The notes under the pieces: model-generated
Database searches by the model: none
What the model was told of the DNA's origin: nothing
The model's input: the letters and a program-made list of their open reading frames with translations, nothing else
Position numbers and translations under genes: made by a program
NCBI GenBank assembly: GCA_016718205.1
Contig: JADKEB010000031.1
Location: forward strand, 124,001-188,000
Reading direction: 5' to 3'
DNA from: Saprospiraceae bacterium
GTDB lineage: Bacteria > Bacteroidota > Bacteroidia > Chitinophagales > Saprospiraceae
DNA: 64,000 nt
Part shown: positions 7,045 through 16,865 of the stretch, piece by piece
How the letters are laid out: each line of letters starts with the position of its first letter
Numbering within the stretch: the stretch's first letter is position 1

Positions 7045-9762
7045 TTAGTTATAGTGTTTTTGTTTGAACCTATACCACGCCGCCATAAATAATCCTATCA
7101 TCATAAAAATACTTCCTGCCCAAAACAAATTAATGCCCGGAAAAATGGTGGCTTGTAATATCAGGTAGTCTGTACGGGGAACATCAGTGGCTATATCAAG
7201 GATTGCGCCGGATACTCTGCGATTATCTTTAGCAATTTTAAATGTAAATTCTTCCTTAGCGGGATTGATATTGCTGAATCTGATATGAAGACCTGATTGA
7301 TTGTCATAGTGTTTTATACTCATCGGTACATTCTTTTTGATGACATACAATGGTTTTGCTTCAGAAATGTAATCCTGTCCTTGTATAGATAGAATGGCCG
7401 CAATGGCTATATCTTTTTCTTCCGGTTGATAGTTGGGGTGCTGAGGGTTTTTATCAAATCCGTTTAAGGATATAGTATATCCATTTGTTTGAATTTCTCC
7501 TCCTGATTTGATGGTGTACTCCTTGTAATTCAACAAATCATCTGAAGTAAATCCGGTATCAAACATTTTTTCATTGAGTTTTACTTTTATACCTGCTTCC
7601 GGAAATGATGCGGGATAATTGTACATCAAGGCTCCATCCATACCCAAAGCAGCCTGTCCTACATACATAGAATCAGTTTCTTGGTCATGAATTCTGAGAT
7701 TTACTGCTATTCCGGCATCATGATGGTGTTTTTTGTATTCATCCTGATCAGGAGAAAAAGTGATACTCTCGGCTTTGATAGAATAACCTTTTATCTGAAT
7801 AGTGTCTCTCAACGGTATAGTGTGGACAACAAATTTTAATGAATCTTCTATCTTCTTAGCTTCTTCTGAGCTCTGCAAAGATGGTGGAAGGCCCACTACA
7901 CACGTAAAAATATCTTTGTGAAGATAGTGCTTGGTGCTTGGGTTGAATGCTGCCACTTTGCTGAAATCATTGGAATACTGCGCATTGGGATACAGGTTTA
8001 TTTCATCTATGATCTCCAGACTGTCATTCAGCTTCTTAAAATTTATGGTATATTTTCTTTCTCTCCCTATCAATGTGTCTGAAACATATGTTATGAAGTA
8101 TCCTTGAGAAAAAAGAGGACGTCCTTTGATGAGCTGCACATATTTTTCAAGGTCTTCATCTGCAAACATACCTTTAAACACAAAAGGATTGGATGAAATA
8201 AATTTTTGATTTAATCCACTGGCCAGGATACCTATCAGCATCATTCCGAAACCAAAATGCGCTATGCCCGACCACGCTAATTTCAAATTGCCTTTAACCA
8301 CATTGATGATGTAATCACCATTAGCTATCATAGCAAACAGTCCTGAAAAACACAATACAAAGTACTGCCAGCTGTACAATTTTATCCAGAAAGTTATCAC
8401 CCAAGTAAGAATGGCAGAAATGCCGGCAATGATTATAAGTCTGGTCAAGACTTTTTTTTCTATATTGGCCCAATTGCTGGCATTATATCTCAAAAACATA
8501 GCAATAGATGAAAGCACCGTTACAAACACCCCAATCCACATCTGATATTTATTGTAGTGACCTATGGCATCCTTAATGACCTTACCTTCATAAGCAGGAT
8601 TGAAATAAGTCATGATTTTGTTGAAAACCGGAAGTGACGTTGACGATGATATTAAAATAGCACTGAATAATAGCACTAATGAACCAATAAACATCCAAAA
8701 TTCTCTTGAAGATAATTTTTCTTCATTTTCCGGATTTTTGATTTTTTTATAATTTATCAGCAATAATGTAAACCCAGGTATGGCAAAAACAGCCATAATA
8801 CCGATCAACTGCCATTCCAGTCCCATTTCAGTAAAAGCATGTGCTGATGTGTCACCTAACACTCCGCTGCGCGTCAGAAATGTGGAATACAATATAAGTA
8901 GAAAACTGATGAGATAGAAAAAATACACCGATCTCCCTGCATACCCTGTATTTTTGTTGATCATATGGACATGGATACCAGCCACCAAGGTTATCCAGGG
9001 AACAAGTGAAGCATTTTCCACTGGATCCCATGCCCAGTATCCACCAAATGAAAGTGCCACATAAGCCCAGAGACTTCCCATCAGTATCCCGGTACCAAGG
9101 ATTCCTGCTGAAAACAAAGCCCATGGCATAGCTGGTTTAAGCCATTCTTTGTGGTCTTTAGTCCACAAACCAGCAAATGCAAATGCAAATGGAACAATAG
9201 TGGATGCAAAACCTAAAAACAAAGTAGGTGGATGAATAGTCATCCAGTAATTCTGCAATAGGGGGTTCATTCCTCTTCCTTTGATAAGGCTGAGGTAGTC
9301 GGCATTGGCAAAAATCGGGGCATCATTCATATGGCGAAGCAGGGTAGTGGGGTTACTCCCTATTTTTATTGCCTCGTCGCCCCAGGAGATGTGTATGCCC
9401 AACAACATAGACATAAGAATCGCTTCTGCCAAAGCTATCGTAAACAGAACTGGTCCTTCAAGTTTACCCGCGAACCGTATAAGTAAAAATCCAAGGATGA
9501 CATGCCAAAACATCCATAACATAAAACTGCCTTCCTGACCTTCCCAAAAAGCAGAAAGTATATATTTTAATGGCAAATCTTCTGAGACATGATCAAATAC
9601 ATAAGAATACTCATACATATGATGATACATCGCATAAAATATAGTACCGATTAATATAAATAACGAAATACCATGCGTAATAAATGCATAGCGACCTATT
9701 TTGTCCCAACTATTCTGATGATGTGCATTTTTAACACCTGAAAAATAAGAAAATGCCGACAA
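7045..9762 (-). CDS. ccmF: Cytochrome c maturation protein CcmF/CcsA-type heme lyase, frameshifted near its 5' end
   Basis: A 905-residue polytopic membrane protein. It carries the heme-handling WWD-type region GSLWAYVALSFGGYWAWDPVENASLVPWI around residues 228-256 and many transmembrane helices, followed by a large periplasmic C-terminal domain and a last helix. CcmF attaches heme, delivered by CcmE, to apocytochrome c. The open frame begins at an internal MSAFSYFSG. The true N-terminus (MNEVQYIGEHLWVGK...) lies upstream in another frame, from ATG at 9850 (see 9763-9850). The gene follows ccmE and precedes the DUF2520 gene. Confidence 0.9.
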   Translation of the reverse strand: MSAFSYFSGVKNAHHQNSWDKIGRYAFITHGISLFILIGTIFYAMYHHMYEYSYVFDHVSEDLPLKYILSAFWEGQEGSFMLWMFWHVILGFLLIRFAGKLEGPVLFTIALAEAILMSMLLGIHISWGDEAIKIGSNPTTLLRHMNDAPIFANADYLSLIKGRGMNPLLQNYWMTIHPPTLFLGFASTIVPFAFAFAGLWTKDHKEWLKPAMPWALFSAGILGTGILMGSLWAYVALSFGGYWAWDPVENASLVPWITLVAGIHVHMINKNTGYAGRSVYFFYLISFLLILYSTFLTRSGVLGDTSAHAFTEMGLEWQLIGIMAVFAIPGFTLLLINYKKIKNPENEEKLSSREFWMFIGSLVLLFSAILISSSTSLPVFNKIMTYFNPAYEGKVIKDAIGHYNKYQMWIGVFVTVLSSIAMFLRYNASNWANIEKKVLTRLIIIAGISAILTWVITFWIKLYSWQYFVLCFSGLFAMIANGDYIINVVKGNLKLAWSGIAHFGFGMMLIGILASGLNQKFISSNPFVFKGMFADEDLEKYVQLIKGRPLFSQGYFITYVSDTLIGRERKYTINFKKLNDSLEIIDEINLYPNAQYSNDFSKVAAFNPSTKHYLHKDIFTCVVGLPPSLQSSEEAKKIEDSLKFVVHTIPLRDTIQIKGYSIKAESITFSPDQDEYKKHHHDAGIAVNLRIHDQETDSMYVGQAALGMDGALMYNYPASFPEAGIKVKLNEKMFDTGFTSDDLLNYKEYTIKSGGEIQTNGYTISLNGFDKNPQHPNYQPEEKDIAIAAILSIQGQDYISEAKPLYVIKKNVPMSIKHYDNQSGLHIRFSNINPAKEEFTFKIAKDNRRVSGAILDIATDVPRTDYLILQATIFPGINLFWAGSIFMMIGLFMAAWYRFKQKHYN

Positions 9763-9850
9763 TAAAGCAGATGTAAAAGAAAGGATAATAAGAAAGTGGC
9801 CTAATTTTTCCTACCCACAAATGTTCACCTATATACTGGACTTCATTCAT
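9763..9850 (-). pseudogene. ccmF: Displaced 5' end of ccmF (single-base frameshift)
   Basis: From ATG at 9850 the minus strand encodes MNEVQYIGEHLWVGK, the classic CcmF N-terminus. It then runs out of frame at a run of five A (plus-strand T at 9805-9809). Removing one A gives VGKLGHFLIILSFTSALLS, joining smoothly to MSAFSYFSG in the main frame. This is either an indel error in the assembly or a real one-base insertion. The intact gene would be 7045-9850. Confidence 0.8.
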
Positions 9851-9924
9851 AAATTACATGTTGATCTCTTGTTATTTACTTGAAGAATTTATTGTAGCAA
9901 AATTCTTCATAGATTAGTAGGTGT

Positions 9925-10314
9925 TTACTGGCCTTTAATGGCTATCTCTTCATCTTTGTACTTGGAAGGACATTTCATTAGTATTTCGTGAGCTTCAAAT
10001 ACATCATCCTTCATTTTGCCGGTAACAACAATCTGTTCTGACATTTCAAAGTCCTGAGGTTTAGGTTTATTTAAAACAACTTGCTTGAGTTGACCTTCAC
10101 TGTCTTTCATAAAAAATGAAAATTCATTGGGTTTGTTTTGTGGATCATAAACCATAGGTTTATCTTTGGCCAGTTGGCCTACGATTTTAGAAGACTGTCC
10201 GGATTTTGCAGCAATACTAAAACTGGCATAAGTACTTACATCTTTGGATACACTGGTGAATACTATGATTCCTACTGCTATAAATGCAAGAGCTATGATT
10301 ATATTTTTATTCAT
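9925..10314 (-). CDS. ccmE: Cytochrome c maturation heme chaperone CcmE, CxxxY type
   Basis: A 129-residue protein with one N-terminal membrane anchor (residues 4-21) and an OB-fold: VVGQLA-type KIVGQLAKDKPMVYD, FSFFMKDSEGQLKQVV, IVVTGKM. The heme-attachment site is KCPSKY (Cys115, Tyr119), i.e. CxxxY instead of the HxxxY of Escherichia coli. CcmE carries heme covalently in the periplasm and hands it to CcmF, the next gene. The start is ATG 10314, which places the anchor at the N-terminus; an in-frame ATG nine codons upstream is less likely. A -7-like TAAATTTG lies at 10339-10346. Confidence 0.88.
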   Translation of the reverse strand: MNKNIIIALAFIAVGIIVFTSVSKDVSTYASFSIAAKSGQSSKIVGQLAKDKPMVYDPQNKPNEFSFFMKDSEGQLKQVVLNKPKPQDFEMSEQIVVTGKMKDDVFEAHEILMKCPSKYKDEEIAIKGQ

Positions 10315-10484
10315 TATGATATAACTTGATAAGAAATGCAAATTTACATATTAAATGACAAACCTATGTATAGGGTTCATTTTTTTAACTATAAAGTAGT
10401 GAATAGCTTGTTAAAATTAACTTATGTATCAGAATTGCTCTATTCACAAGTTCTGAACGATCACCTTTCAAAAACGAATTGCTA

Positions 10485-13400
10485 CTACCTGACTTTAATT
10501 CTTACACCTTCGCTATGGCTTTTGAATTCAGGTGCATACATGGATTCAATAGTGGTAATTCCCGCTGAAAAATCCCCCTTATGAACACATATCACCGGGT
10601 ATTCAAATACAAAAGTTCCTATAGGCAGGTAGTTGAAGTAAAAATGTGATGCCACGTCTTTTGTTGTTTCGTAATAACCTAACTGTCCTTGGTATTTGTA
10701 TTGAGAAATAATATTTTCCGGCTCAAAACCACTGGCTCTCATATCCTTCATATGCACATATTCCATGGCTCTGTCTACCCTTAATTCAATGCGGACTTTT
10801 ATTCTTTCTCCTGGTTCAAGGCTGGTAGTGGAGGTGATTTCTTCAATTTTGTCTCCTTTTGATGTTTTGATGACTTTGTAAAGCTTCTTATTTAGTTTCA
10901 AAGGGGTGTCTGAAAAAGATTTTATCTTATCTGCTTGTTCAAAATACTGGTAGTAAGCTGCTCCCCAGGCTATAGATTTGTTAGTGTTATTAATTTTTAT
11001 TGTTTCCAAATCCTTGGTGATACTTTCAGGTGTATAAGTTTTTTTAATATAACCTGTTCCTTCTTCAATACTTGATATTTCAGCTTTTAGATTGTCTTTT
11101 CCTATCGAGATTTGTGGAGTATTGTTTTCTGTGATCCAGGCTGAAATCCCTGCATCTTCCCCTTTGACCAATAAGGCATATATGGCTGATGCTGTGGATT
11201 TTGAAGTTTTCCAATGGTTGGTTTGTTTGTTCTTCAGCAGCCATATTTTCATCTGATCCACTTCATTTGCATCAGTAGAAGCTTCGGTAAACAATTCTAT
11301 CAACAATGCGTGACGCTCCACAGGAAGCTGGTACCAATAGAAACCATTGCCTTCATTCCAGTACATGCCCAATTCATCATTTTTAAATGACTTTTCTCGG
11401 AGTGACTTTATGATGCTTAAGACCGAATTGTCATCATTTCTATGCAAGATAAGGCCGATCATAGCCTGAATATATAGACTTCTTTTGGTCCAGTACTTTT
11501 TGGCCTGTCCAAAATAGTAATCTCTTGCTTCTGAAGTACCCGAACTAACCTTCACATGAGGAAAAAATGTTTTTACATAAAGATAGTGTACTGATAACTC
11601 ATCCAAATGGTCATCGTCGATATTGCCTTTAGTTCTTGCCATCTCTGCTTTGAGTTTGGTGTATCTTTCGGCAAGCATTACATCCATATACAACAAAGCT
11701 GAAGAAATCATCTTGTCCATTTCAGGGTTTTTGGAATCAAGGACACCAAGAAATCTCAGATGACCAAGGTTTTCCATGACGTTTTGTGTCGTATAGATAT
11801 CATCTCTGCCGCCGGGAAACCAAGGGAAACCCCCGTTGGTCAGCTGTCTTTCAGAAAGCTTTTTAATGGTATTTAGTCTTTCTTCGGCCATTTTATTGAT
11901 ATCAAACAGGATGGCGATATTTCTTTTCTGCTCTGACTCAGACATGGCCTGATTTACCCAAGGTGTTTCTTCCAATACAGCATTTTTTAACTCCTGATTT
12001 TTTGAAAGATTGCTAATCAGTGCATCTTTATCTTTCATTTGCCAGAGATCCATGACTGATTTTATTTTTGGATGAGCATTGGCAATCCCGGACGACAATG
12101 CGTTTGCATAGTATCTGTCTATGAGTGCCTGCGTGCCTGAATGGTTGCTATTGGATAAGTAAGGAAGGGCCTGAATGGCGTACCAAACGGGATTGGAAGT
12201 ATATTCAAATGTATATCTGAAGTCTTTTTTGGTGGCACTGTTGTTATTTTTAAAACCATTGAAGGTAAAGGTCCTGGTTTCTTTGCCTTTGACCCAGACA
12301 GGCATAGACTCAGTGACAAGCACATTGTTTGAAATTACCGGCAATGTGTTTTCTTCACCATCACTATGACCATCAGCTTCTGCTATGATCCTGTAGGTGA
12401 TGGCCTGGTATTTGTTTTCAGGAATGTCGAGATCCCATGATAAGCCAGTTGAGAGTCCCTTAGTTAAGGTGAATTTTTGATCCTGAGGGGTTTTTACAAG
12501 TTCTGAAGTGATATCTTTCATGGTGATAGCATCAAGGATACGGAGAGTAGCTTGTCCGCTCAAAGCCCCTTCTGTCATATTAGTAACTTTGGCGGCAAAT
12601 GATATTTTATCTCCGTCTCTCATAAATCTTGGCGCATTGGGGAAGATCATGAGATTTTTTTGAGTGCGCACGAATCTTTCATCATATCCGTATTGGAAAT
12701 CTTTGGTATGTGCAAATGTCATCAACCTCCACTTAGTAAGCGCTTCATTCATGGTGAAAGAGAGGATAATATTTCCATCAATGTCTGTCTTTAATTCTGG
12801 AAAGAAAAAAACTGTCTCTTTCAGATTTTGTCTTAGCAATATGGTTTCGTCAGGTTTTTTGTTCGGATTGGATTTTTGGTCTGGATTAACAGACTTGTCG
12901 TCATTCGCCTGTGATGCAGGTGCCGGAGCTGACTCTGCTGCTTGTTCCATCATCATATCTGCATTTTCGGGTACTCCAGATGTACGCATTGCCTTGGACA
13001 TCAGGATGTCTCCTCTACCACCGTAGGCATCCATCAAAGGCATCAATTCAGGATAATTCCAATCTGTAATCTGAGCACTTCCTGATGGGTTGTTACTATA
13101 GTATCGTCCATTGATCAGGTGAAATCCGGGTACTTCCATATGTACAGCCGCATAGGATTGGGGATAATAGGTAGTTCTCCATGTATGAGAAATAAACTGG
13201 TCCAATGACGCATCATACATACCAGCTACAAGTTCGGCTGCAACTTTATCTTTGTTTTTACCGGAAATTTTAATGCGATATTCTTCTTTACTGCCCGGCA
13301 ATGTTTTATCTCTGAATGTTTCGTATGTGATATACAACTGTTTGTTTGTCCATGGCACATTGATGAAATAAGACTGAGTGAACGTCCGGTTGCTCATCAT

Positions 13401-16400
13401 GTACACCAATTTTACATTAACGCCTCCACGGTAAGCTTCTGTTATCGGCAGAGTTATTTCTGACTTTTTATCTACTTTCAGAGTGTTTTCAGCAATCAGC
13501 CTACCATCTTTTTCTATGATGTAATGGACAAAAACCGGTTTTTCAGAAGCTCCTAAGTGGATCAATATTTTTTGACCGGGTTCTGCAGTGGTTTGATTGA
13601 GTTTGTAGAATACATAATCGGATGTAGGGAAAATTCCCTTTGCAAAATTGGCGACTACAATGTATTGTTCAGAAGTCACTTTTTGTTGATTTTTGTCCTG
13701 ACTTTCCAATTCAATCTTATATACACCAGGAGATAAAACTTTACTTAAGTCAATGAAATCCTGAGTGTTAAATCCAGAATAAAGCACTTGTTTAGCTATT
13801 GGCCAGATTGAAAAATCTGTTTCAGGACTTGAAGGGAATTGAGGGAAAAGTTTGTCAGCAACGGTACGAGGAAGTGGAAAATCTACTTTCCCTTCCCAGT
13901 ATTTATTTACTTTTACTGATTTCGGAGCTTGCAGTAGAGATACTTTGATAGTGCCTTTGACATTAATATTTTGGTCATTGTGATTGATTGCTTTGACTTT
14001 ATATGGTTTTAGTTCATCGATATCAATATTTTTTCCGGTATTGATAGATAAAGAAAAAGCAGTGTATCCTGCCGACACTGTAGATTGTGTTGTTCTGGTT
14101 TCACCTCTTTGATCTGTGACATCCACATCGATCCGATAGCTAAAAACCGGATTTGTTTTTTTGTCCACTTTTCTATCAGGTATTGCTTCAAATTCAAAAA
14201 TAAAACTGCCATCGTCTTTACTCTGGGTTTCGCCTTGAGATACAATAAAATCTTCGGAAGGATAGGGTAGTCTCCACCACCAACCCCAGCTTGGATACCT
14301 TACAGATCTGACAACTTTATATTTCACTAATCCTCCGTCTACATTACTTCCTGCCAGGGTTTGGGCTTTTCCTGTTACTTTGATTTTATCCGTTAGATTG
14401 TATTCTCCCTGCAACGGATCAATGGTGACTTCAAAAGTGGGTCTTTTATATTCTTCCACATTGACCGCTTTTTGACCATGAATACCATCGGAAGTTTGTA
14501 TAGCTATGGTGTACATTCCGTTAAGTCTTCCGGCAGGAATGACAAAGCTGCCGTTCAGGGAACCAAACTCATTTGAAGTCAATCGCTGTTTTGATATTTC
14601 CTGATAGTTTGCATCCCGGAATATGACTTCAACAGCGGTGTTTGGAATGATGTTTGGAACTTGATTCTTATCATTTTTCAGTAGGATAGCTTTGAAATAA
14701 ATAATCTGCCCAGGTCTGTAAATTGACCTGTCAGTGAAAAATTCTGCAAATTTATTCTCACTATTATCCTGTCTCATATAGTTATAATGATACTGATTCA
14801 GATCCAGGATGTCGGCTTTATGAGATAAGACAAATTTTATATTTTGATCAATTTGTTCATTGATGTTTACTCTGCCGACTTTGTTGGAAATATATTCATT
14901 GGACTTGACAAATTCAAATCGACGGTTGCCGGGATTGTAGTTTTGAGAAAGGATGGACACTTTCACACCCTTCATCGGTACTCCGTCTGTTCTGTCAGAG
15001 ACTATTAATACTCTTTTATTGTCCACCCGATATGTTGTGTATGCTAAATCAGATACCTGAAATATGATGTATTGAAATGATTGATTTCCTTTATCCAGGT
15101 TATCATATACCAATAAGGCATAGGTTCCATACTTTTGAGGCTCGATGTAAAGTTCAGTTTTTTCCCTGATAAACTCAGGATTCAATTTGAAAGAATGATT
15201 TGCAGTACTTTGTTTTTTTGCTTTGAGCAGAAATTCTTTAATTTCCTGTTGATCTCTGTTATTGAACTTTTCATCAAAATCACTTCCAAGTTTTACTGTT
15301 TCTATCCTGACATTCTTGATATTTTTATGTTCAATTGCATACAGGATAGGTTTTTTCGATGGATATACATTTTCTCCGTATAATTGTAGGAAGGGAGATT
15401 TGATTTCAGCGATGATATTTTGACATTTTGCAGCACCCTTTGATGCCGGAAATTTTTTAATGGCATTTTCACAGAGTTTCAAGAGATCAGTATTTTTGAC
15501 ATCAAACTCTTTTTCCAATATCAGAAAATTGGCTAAAACTGATATCACATCCGGATACATTTCATCATCTTTTATCGCTTCAGCCAGATTTTCAAGCGAT
15601 TTTTTATAAAGTGCTTTTTTATTTTCCAGGGTTGAATTTCTGAATACATACTCCAGACGACTTAAATCATAGTCTGCAAGTGCAGATTTATTGTAGTTCT
15701 GAATTTGAGTTTTCAGTATATCCTGTGATAAACTTAAAACTTTGTACATCCTGGACGACTTGTCGTTGGTTTCAATTGATTTTTTTGAAAATACTTCATT
15801 ATCAGCAAAATACCACTCCTGGTCTATCTGAAAGCTTTCACTGTTTTCACTGACATAATTATCATATGAATTGAAAAATGCAAATGCTCTGTCTGCAAGC
15901 ACTTCATACAGCGTGGGTCTGAATTTTACAGCTTCTCTGTCATATTTATTGAGTACGGCCTTAAACTGATCCACCGGTATATTGATGGCTATTTTGTTTT
16001 CAATCGAATACAGATACCATTTTTCAATCGTGACTAAGAATTGCTGAGTAGTCCATGTGCGAAAATCGGTGGCTTTATCTCCTGCTATATCAGATCTTTG
16101 TGAGATTTCCCACCTGTAATTGTCAAAATACCTTTGATACAACTCAGCTAAATATGAAGCAGCAATATATTTTACAGGTCTGTCTGTAGTTTTGATGGTT
16201 ACTTCCAGTCGATCAATGGATTTTTCTATACCTTTTTCATCTGTTTGTACTGAAAGGCGGGCAATATAGATGATACTTTTGGCAAATTGCGGATCATTCT
16301 TTTCGTTTGTAGCAACTTTCAATATTTCTTCCACTTTAGTCAAGGCAGATTTTGGCAGACCATCATTGATAGACTTTTCAACTTCTTTCCATGCTCTATC

Positions 16401-16478
16401 ATAATCATAGTCTTTGAGATTTGGTTGGTTGGATTGAAGTGCCATAAGTATTGTAAATATTAAGGATATGGTTTTCAT
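10485..16478 (-). CDS. Alpha-2-macroglobulin family protein, thioester-less
   Basis: A 1997-residue protein with an N-terminal signal segment (MKTISLIFTILMALQS). Next come a helical/TPR-like region to ~residue 350 and a series of macroglobulin beta-sandwich domains with YRPGQIIYFKAILLK (MG2/3) and YEVTID-like repeats. The bait/linker region (~residues 1140-1190) is rich in Ala, Pro, Glu and Asn. The alpha-2-macroglobulin core follows, with ETVFFFPELKTDIDGNIILSFTMNEALTKWR. In the thioester domain the usual CxEQ is replaced by NHSGTQ in ALPYLSNSNHSGTQALIDRYYANAL, so covalent trapping is not expected. Bacterial relatives sit in the periplasm and are thought to trap proteases; this one may be structural or inhibitory by another mechanism. 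Single gene. Confidence 0.9.
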   Translation of the reverse strand: MKTISLIFTILMALQSNQPNLKDYDYDRAWKEVEKSINDGLPKSALTKVEEILKVATNEKNDPQFAKSIIYIARLSVQTDEKGIEKSIDRLEVTIKTTDRPVKYIAASYLAELYQRYFDNYRWEISQRSDIAGDKATDFRTWTTQQFLVTIEKWYLYSIENKIAINIPVDQFKAVLNKYDREAVKFRPTLYEVLADRAFAFFNSYDNYVSENSESFQIDQEWYFADNEVFSKKSIETNDKSSRMYKVLSLSQDILKTQIQNYNKSALADYDLSRLEYVFRNSTLENKKALYKKSLENLAEAIKDDEMYPDVISVLANFLILEKEFDVKNTDLLKLCENAIKKFPASKGAAKCQNIIAEIKSPFLQLYGENVYPSKKPILYAIEHKNIKNVRIETVKLGSDFDEKFNNRDQQEIKEFLLKAKKQSTANHSFKLNPEFIREKTELYIEPQKYGTYALLVYDNLDKGNQSFQYIIFQVSDLAYTTYRVDNKRVLIVSDRTDGVPMKGVKVSILSQNYNPGNRRFEFVKSNEYISNKVGRVNINEQIDQNIKFVLSHKADILDLNQYHYNYMRQDNSENKFAEFFTDRSIYRPGQIIYFKAILLKNDKNQVPNIIPNTAVEVIFRDANYQEISKQRLTSNEFGSLNGSFVIPAGRLNGMYTIAIQTSDGIHGQKAVNVEEYKRPTFEVTIDPLQGEYNLTDKIKVTGKAQTLAGSNVDGGLVKYKVVRSVRYPSWGWWWRLPYPSEDFIVSQGETQSKDDGSFIFEFEAIPDRKVDKKTNPVFSYRIDVDVTDQRGETRTTQSTVSAGYTAFSLSINTGKNIDIDELKPYKVKAINHNDQNINVKGTIKVSLLQAPKSVKVNKYWEGKVDFPLPRTVADKLFPQFPSSPETDFSIWPIAKQVLYSGFNTQDFIDLSKVLSPGVYKIELESQDKNQQKVTSEQYIVVANFAKGIFPTSDYVFYKLNQTTAEPGQKILIHLGASEKPVFVHYIIEKDGRLIAENTLKVDKKSEITLPITEAYRGGVNVKLVYMMSNRTFTQSYFINVPWTNKQLYITYETFRDKTLPGSKEEYRIKISGKNKDKVAAELVAGMYDASLDQFISHTWRTTYYPQSYAAVHMEVPGFHLINGRYYSNNPSGSAQITDWNYPELMPLMDAYGGRGDILMSKAMRTSGVPENADMMMEQAAESAPAPASQANDDKSVNPDQKSNPNKKPDETILLRQNLKETVFFFPELKTDIDGNIILSFTMNEALTKWRLMTFAHTKDFQYGYDERFVRTQKNLMIFPNAPRFMRDGDKISFAAKVTNMTEGALSGQATLRILDAITMKDITSELVKTPQDQKFTLTKGLSTGLSWDLDIPENKYQAITYRIIAEADGHSDGEENTLPVISNNVLVTESMPVWVKGKETRTFTFNGFKNNNSATKKDFRYTFEYTSNPVWYAIQALPYLSNSNHSGTQALIDRYYANALSSGIANAHPKIKSVMDLWQMKDKDALISNLSKNQELKNAVLEETPWVNQAMSESEQKRNIAILFDINKMAEERLNTIKKLSERQLTNGGFPWFPGGRDDIYTTQNVMENLGHLRFLGVLDSKNPEMDKMISSALLYMDVMLAERYTKLKAEMARTKGNIDDDHLDELSVHYLYVKTFFPHVKVSSGTSEARDYYFGQAKKYWTKRSLYIQAMIGLILHRNDDNSVLSIIKSLREKSFKNDELGMYWNEGNGFYWYQLPVERHALLIELFTEASTDANEVDQMKIWLLKNKQTNHWKTSKSTASAIYALLVKGEDAGISAWITENNTPQISIGKDNLKAEISSIEEGTGYIKKTYTPESITKDLETIKINNTNKSIAWGAAYYQYFEQADKIKSFSDTPLKLNKKLYKVIKTSKGDKIEEITSTTSLEPGERIKVRIELRVDRAMEYVHMKDMRASGFEPENIISQYKYQGQLGYYETTKDVASHFYFNYLPIGTFVFEYPVICVHKGDFSAGITTIESMYAPEFKSHSEGVRIKVR

Positions 16479-16716
16479 TGATCAGATATTGTTAATGATG
16501 AAGATAAAACGTTTTTTTTTGGCAATTGATGTGTTGGAGTATAAGATATTTAAGAACTTATATATAAAAGATGAATTGATTGATAATTTAATATGTATTC
16601 TCCTAGTTAAATTTTTCATAAATAGTAGAAGCAATATTTTGGTAATGAAATGACTTCAATTAATCAGTTTATTATCAATACATTAGAAATATTATGCAAA
16701 ATGAAGTTGTTTAAAG

Positions 16717-16748
16717 TTGTTAAAGCCTGAAGATATTTACTACATTTG
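16717..16748 (+). promoter_or_regulatory. Promoter of tRNA-Pro
   Basis: A TTG -33 box at 16717-16719 and TACATTTG -7 box at 16741-16748, 21 bases apart, match the Bacteroidota sigma-70-type consensus. The mature tRNA begins 9 bases after the -7 box. The preceding bases 16479-16716 hold nothing recognisable. Confidence 0.75.
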
Positions 16749-16757
16749 CGCTTCATT

Positions 16758-16831
16758 CGGGACGTAGCGCAGCCTGGTAGCGCACTAGCATGGGGTGCTA
16801 GGGGTCGCTGGTTCGAATCCAGTCGTCCCGA
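16758..16831 (+). tRNA. tRNA-Pro (anticodon GGG)
   Basis: A complete cloverleaf can be drawn: acceptor CGGGACG (16758-16764) with CGTCCCG (16824-16830), D arm GCGCAGCCTGGTAGCGC, anticodon stem CTAGC/GCTAG with loop ATGGGGT and anticodon GGG at 16792-16794, T arm GCTGG-TTCGAAT-CCAGT, discriminator A at 16831. The CCA tail is not encoded. It decodes CCC and CCU. Confidence 0.95.
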
Positions 16832-16865
16832 CTCTTTAAATACCGTACAATTTTCTTACTACACA

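Noticed and set aside
8852..9124. 90-codon frame on the same strand inside ccmF
   Set aside because: Different frame of the WWD region; the main frame carries the conserved motifs.
12664..13026. 120-codon plus-strand frame inside the alpha-2-macroglobulin gene
   Set aside because: Antisense shadow of a Ser/Ala-rich linker; no domain, promoter or start context.
16746..16865. Upstream extension of the glycosylase reading frame (MRFIRDVAQPGSALAWG...)
   Set aside because: This is the tRNA-Pro gene read as protein; the phrase GSALAWGARGRWFESSRPD is a well-known artefact of such tRNAs.
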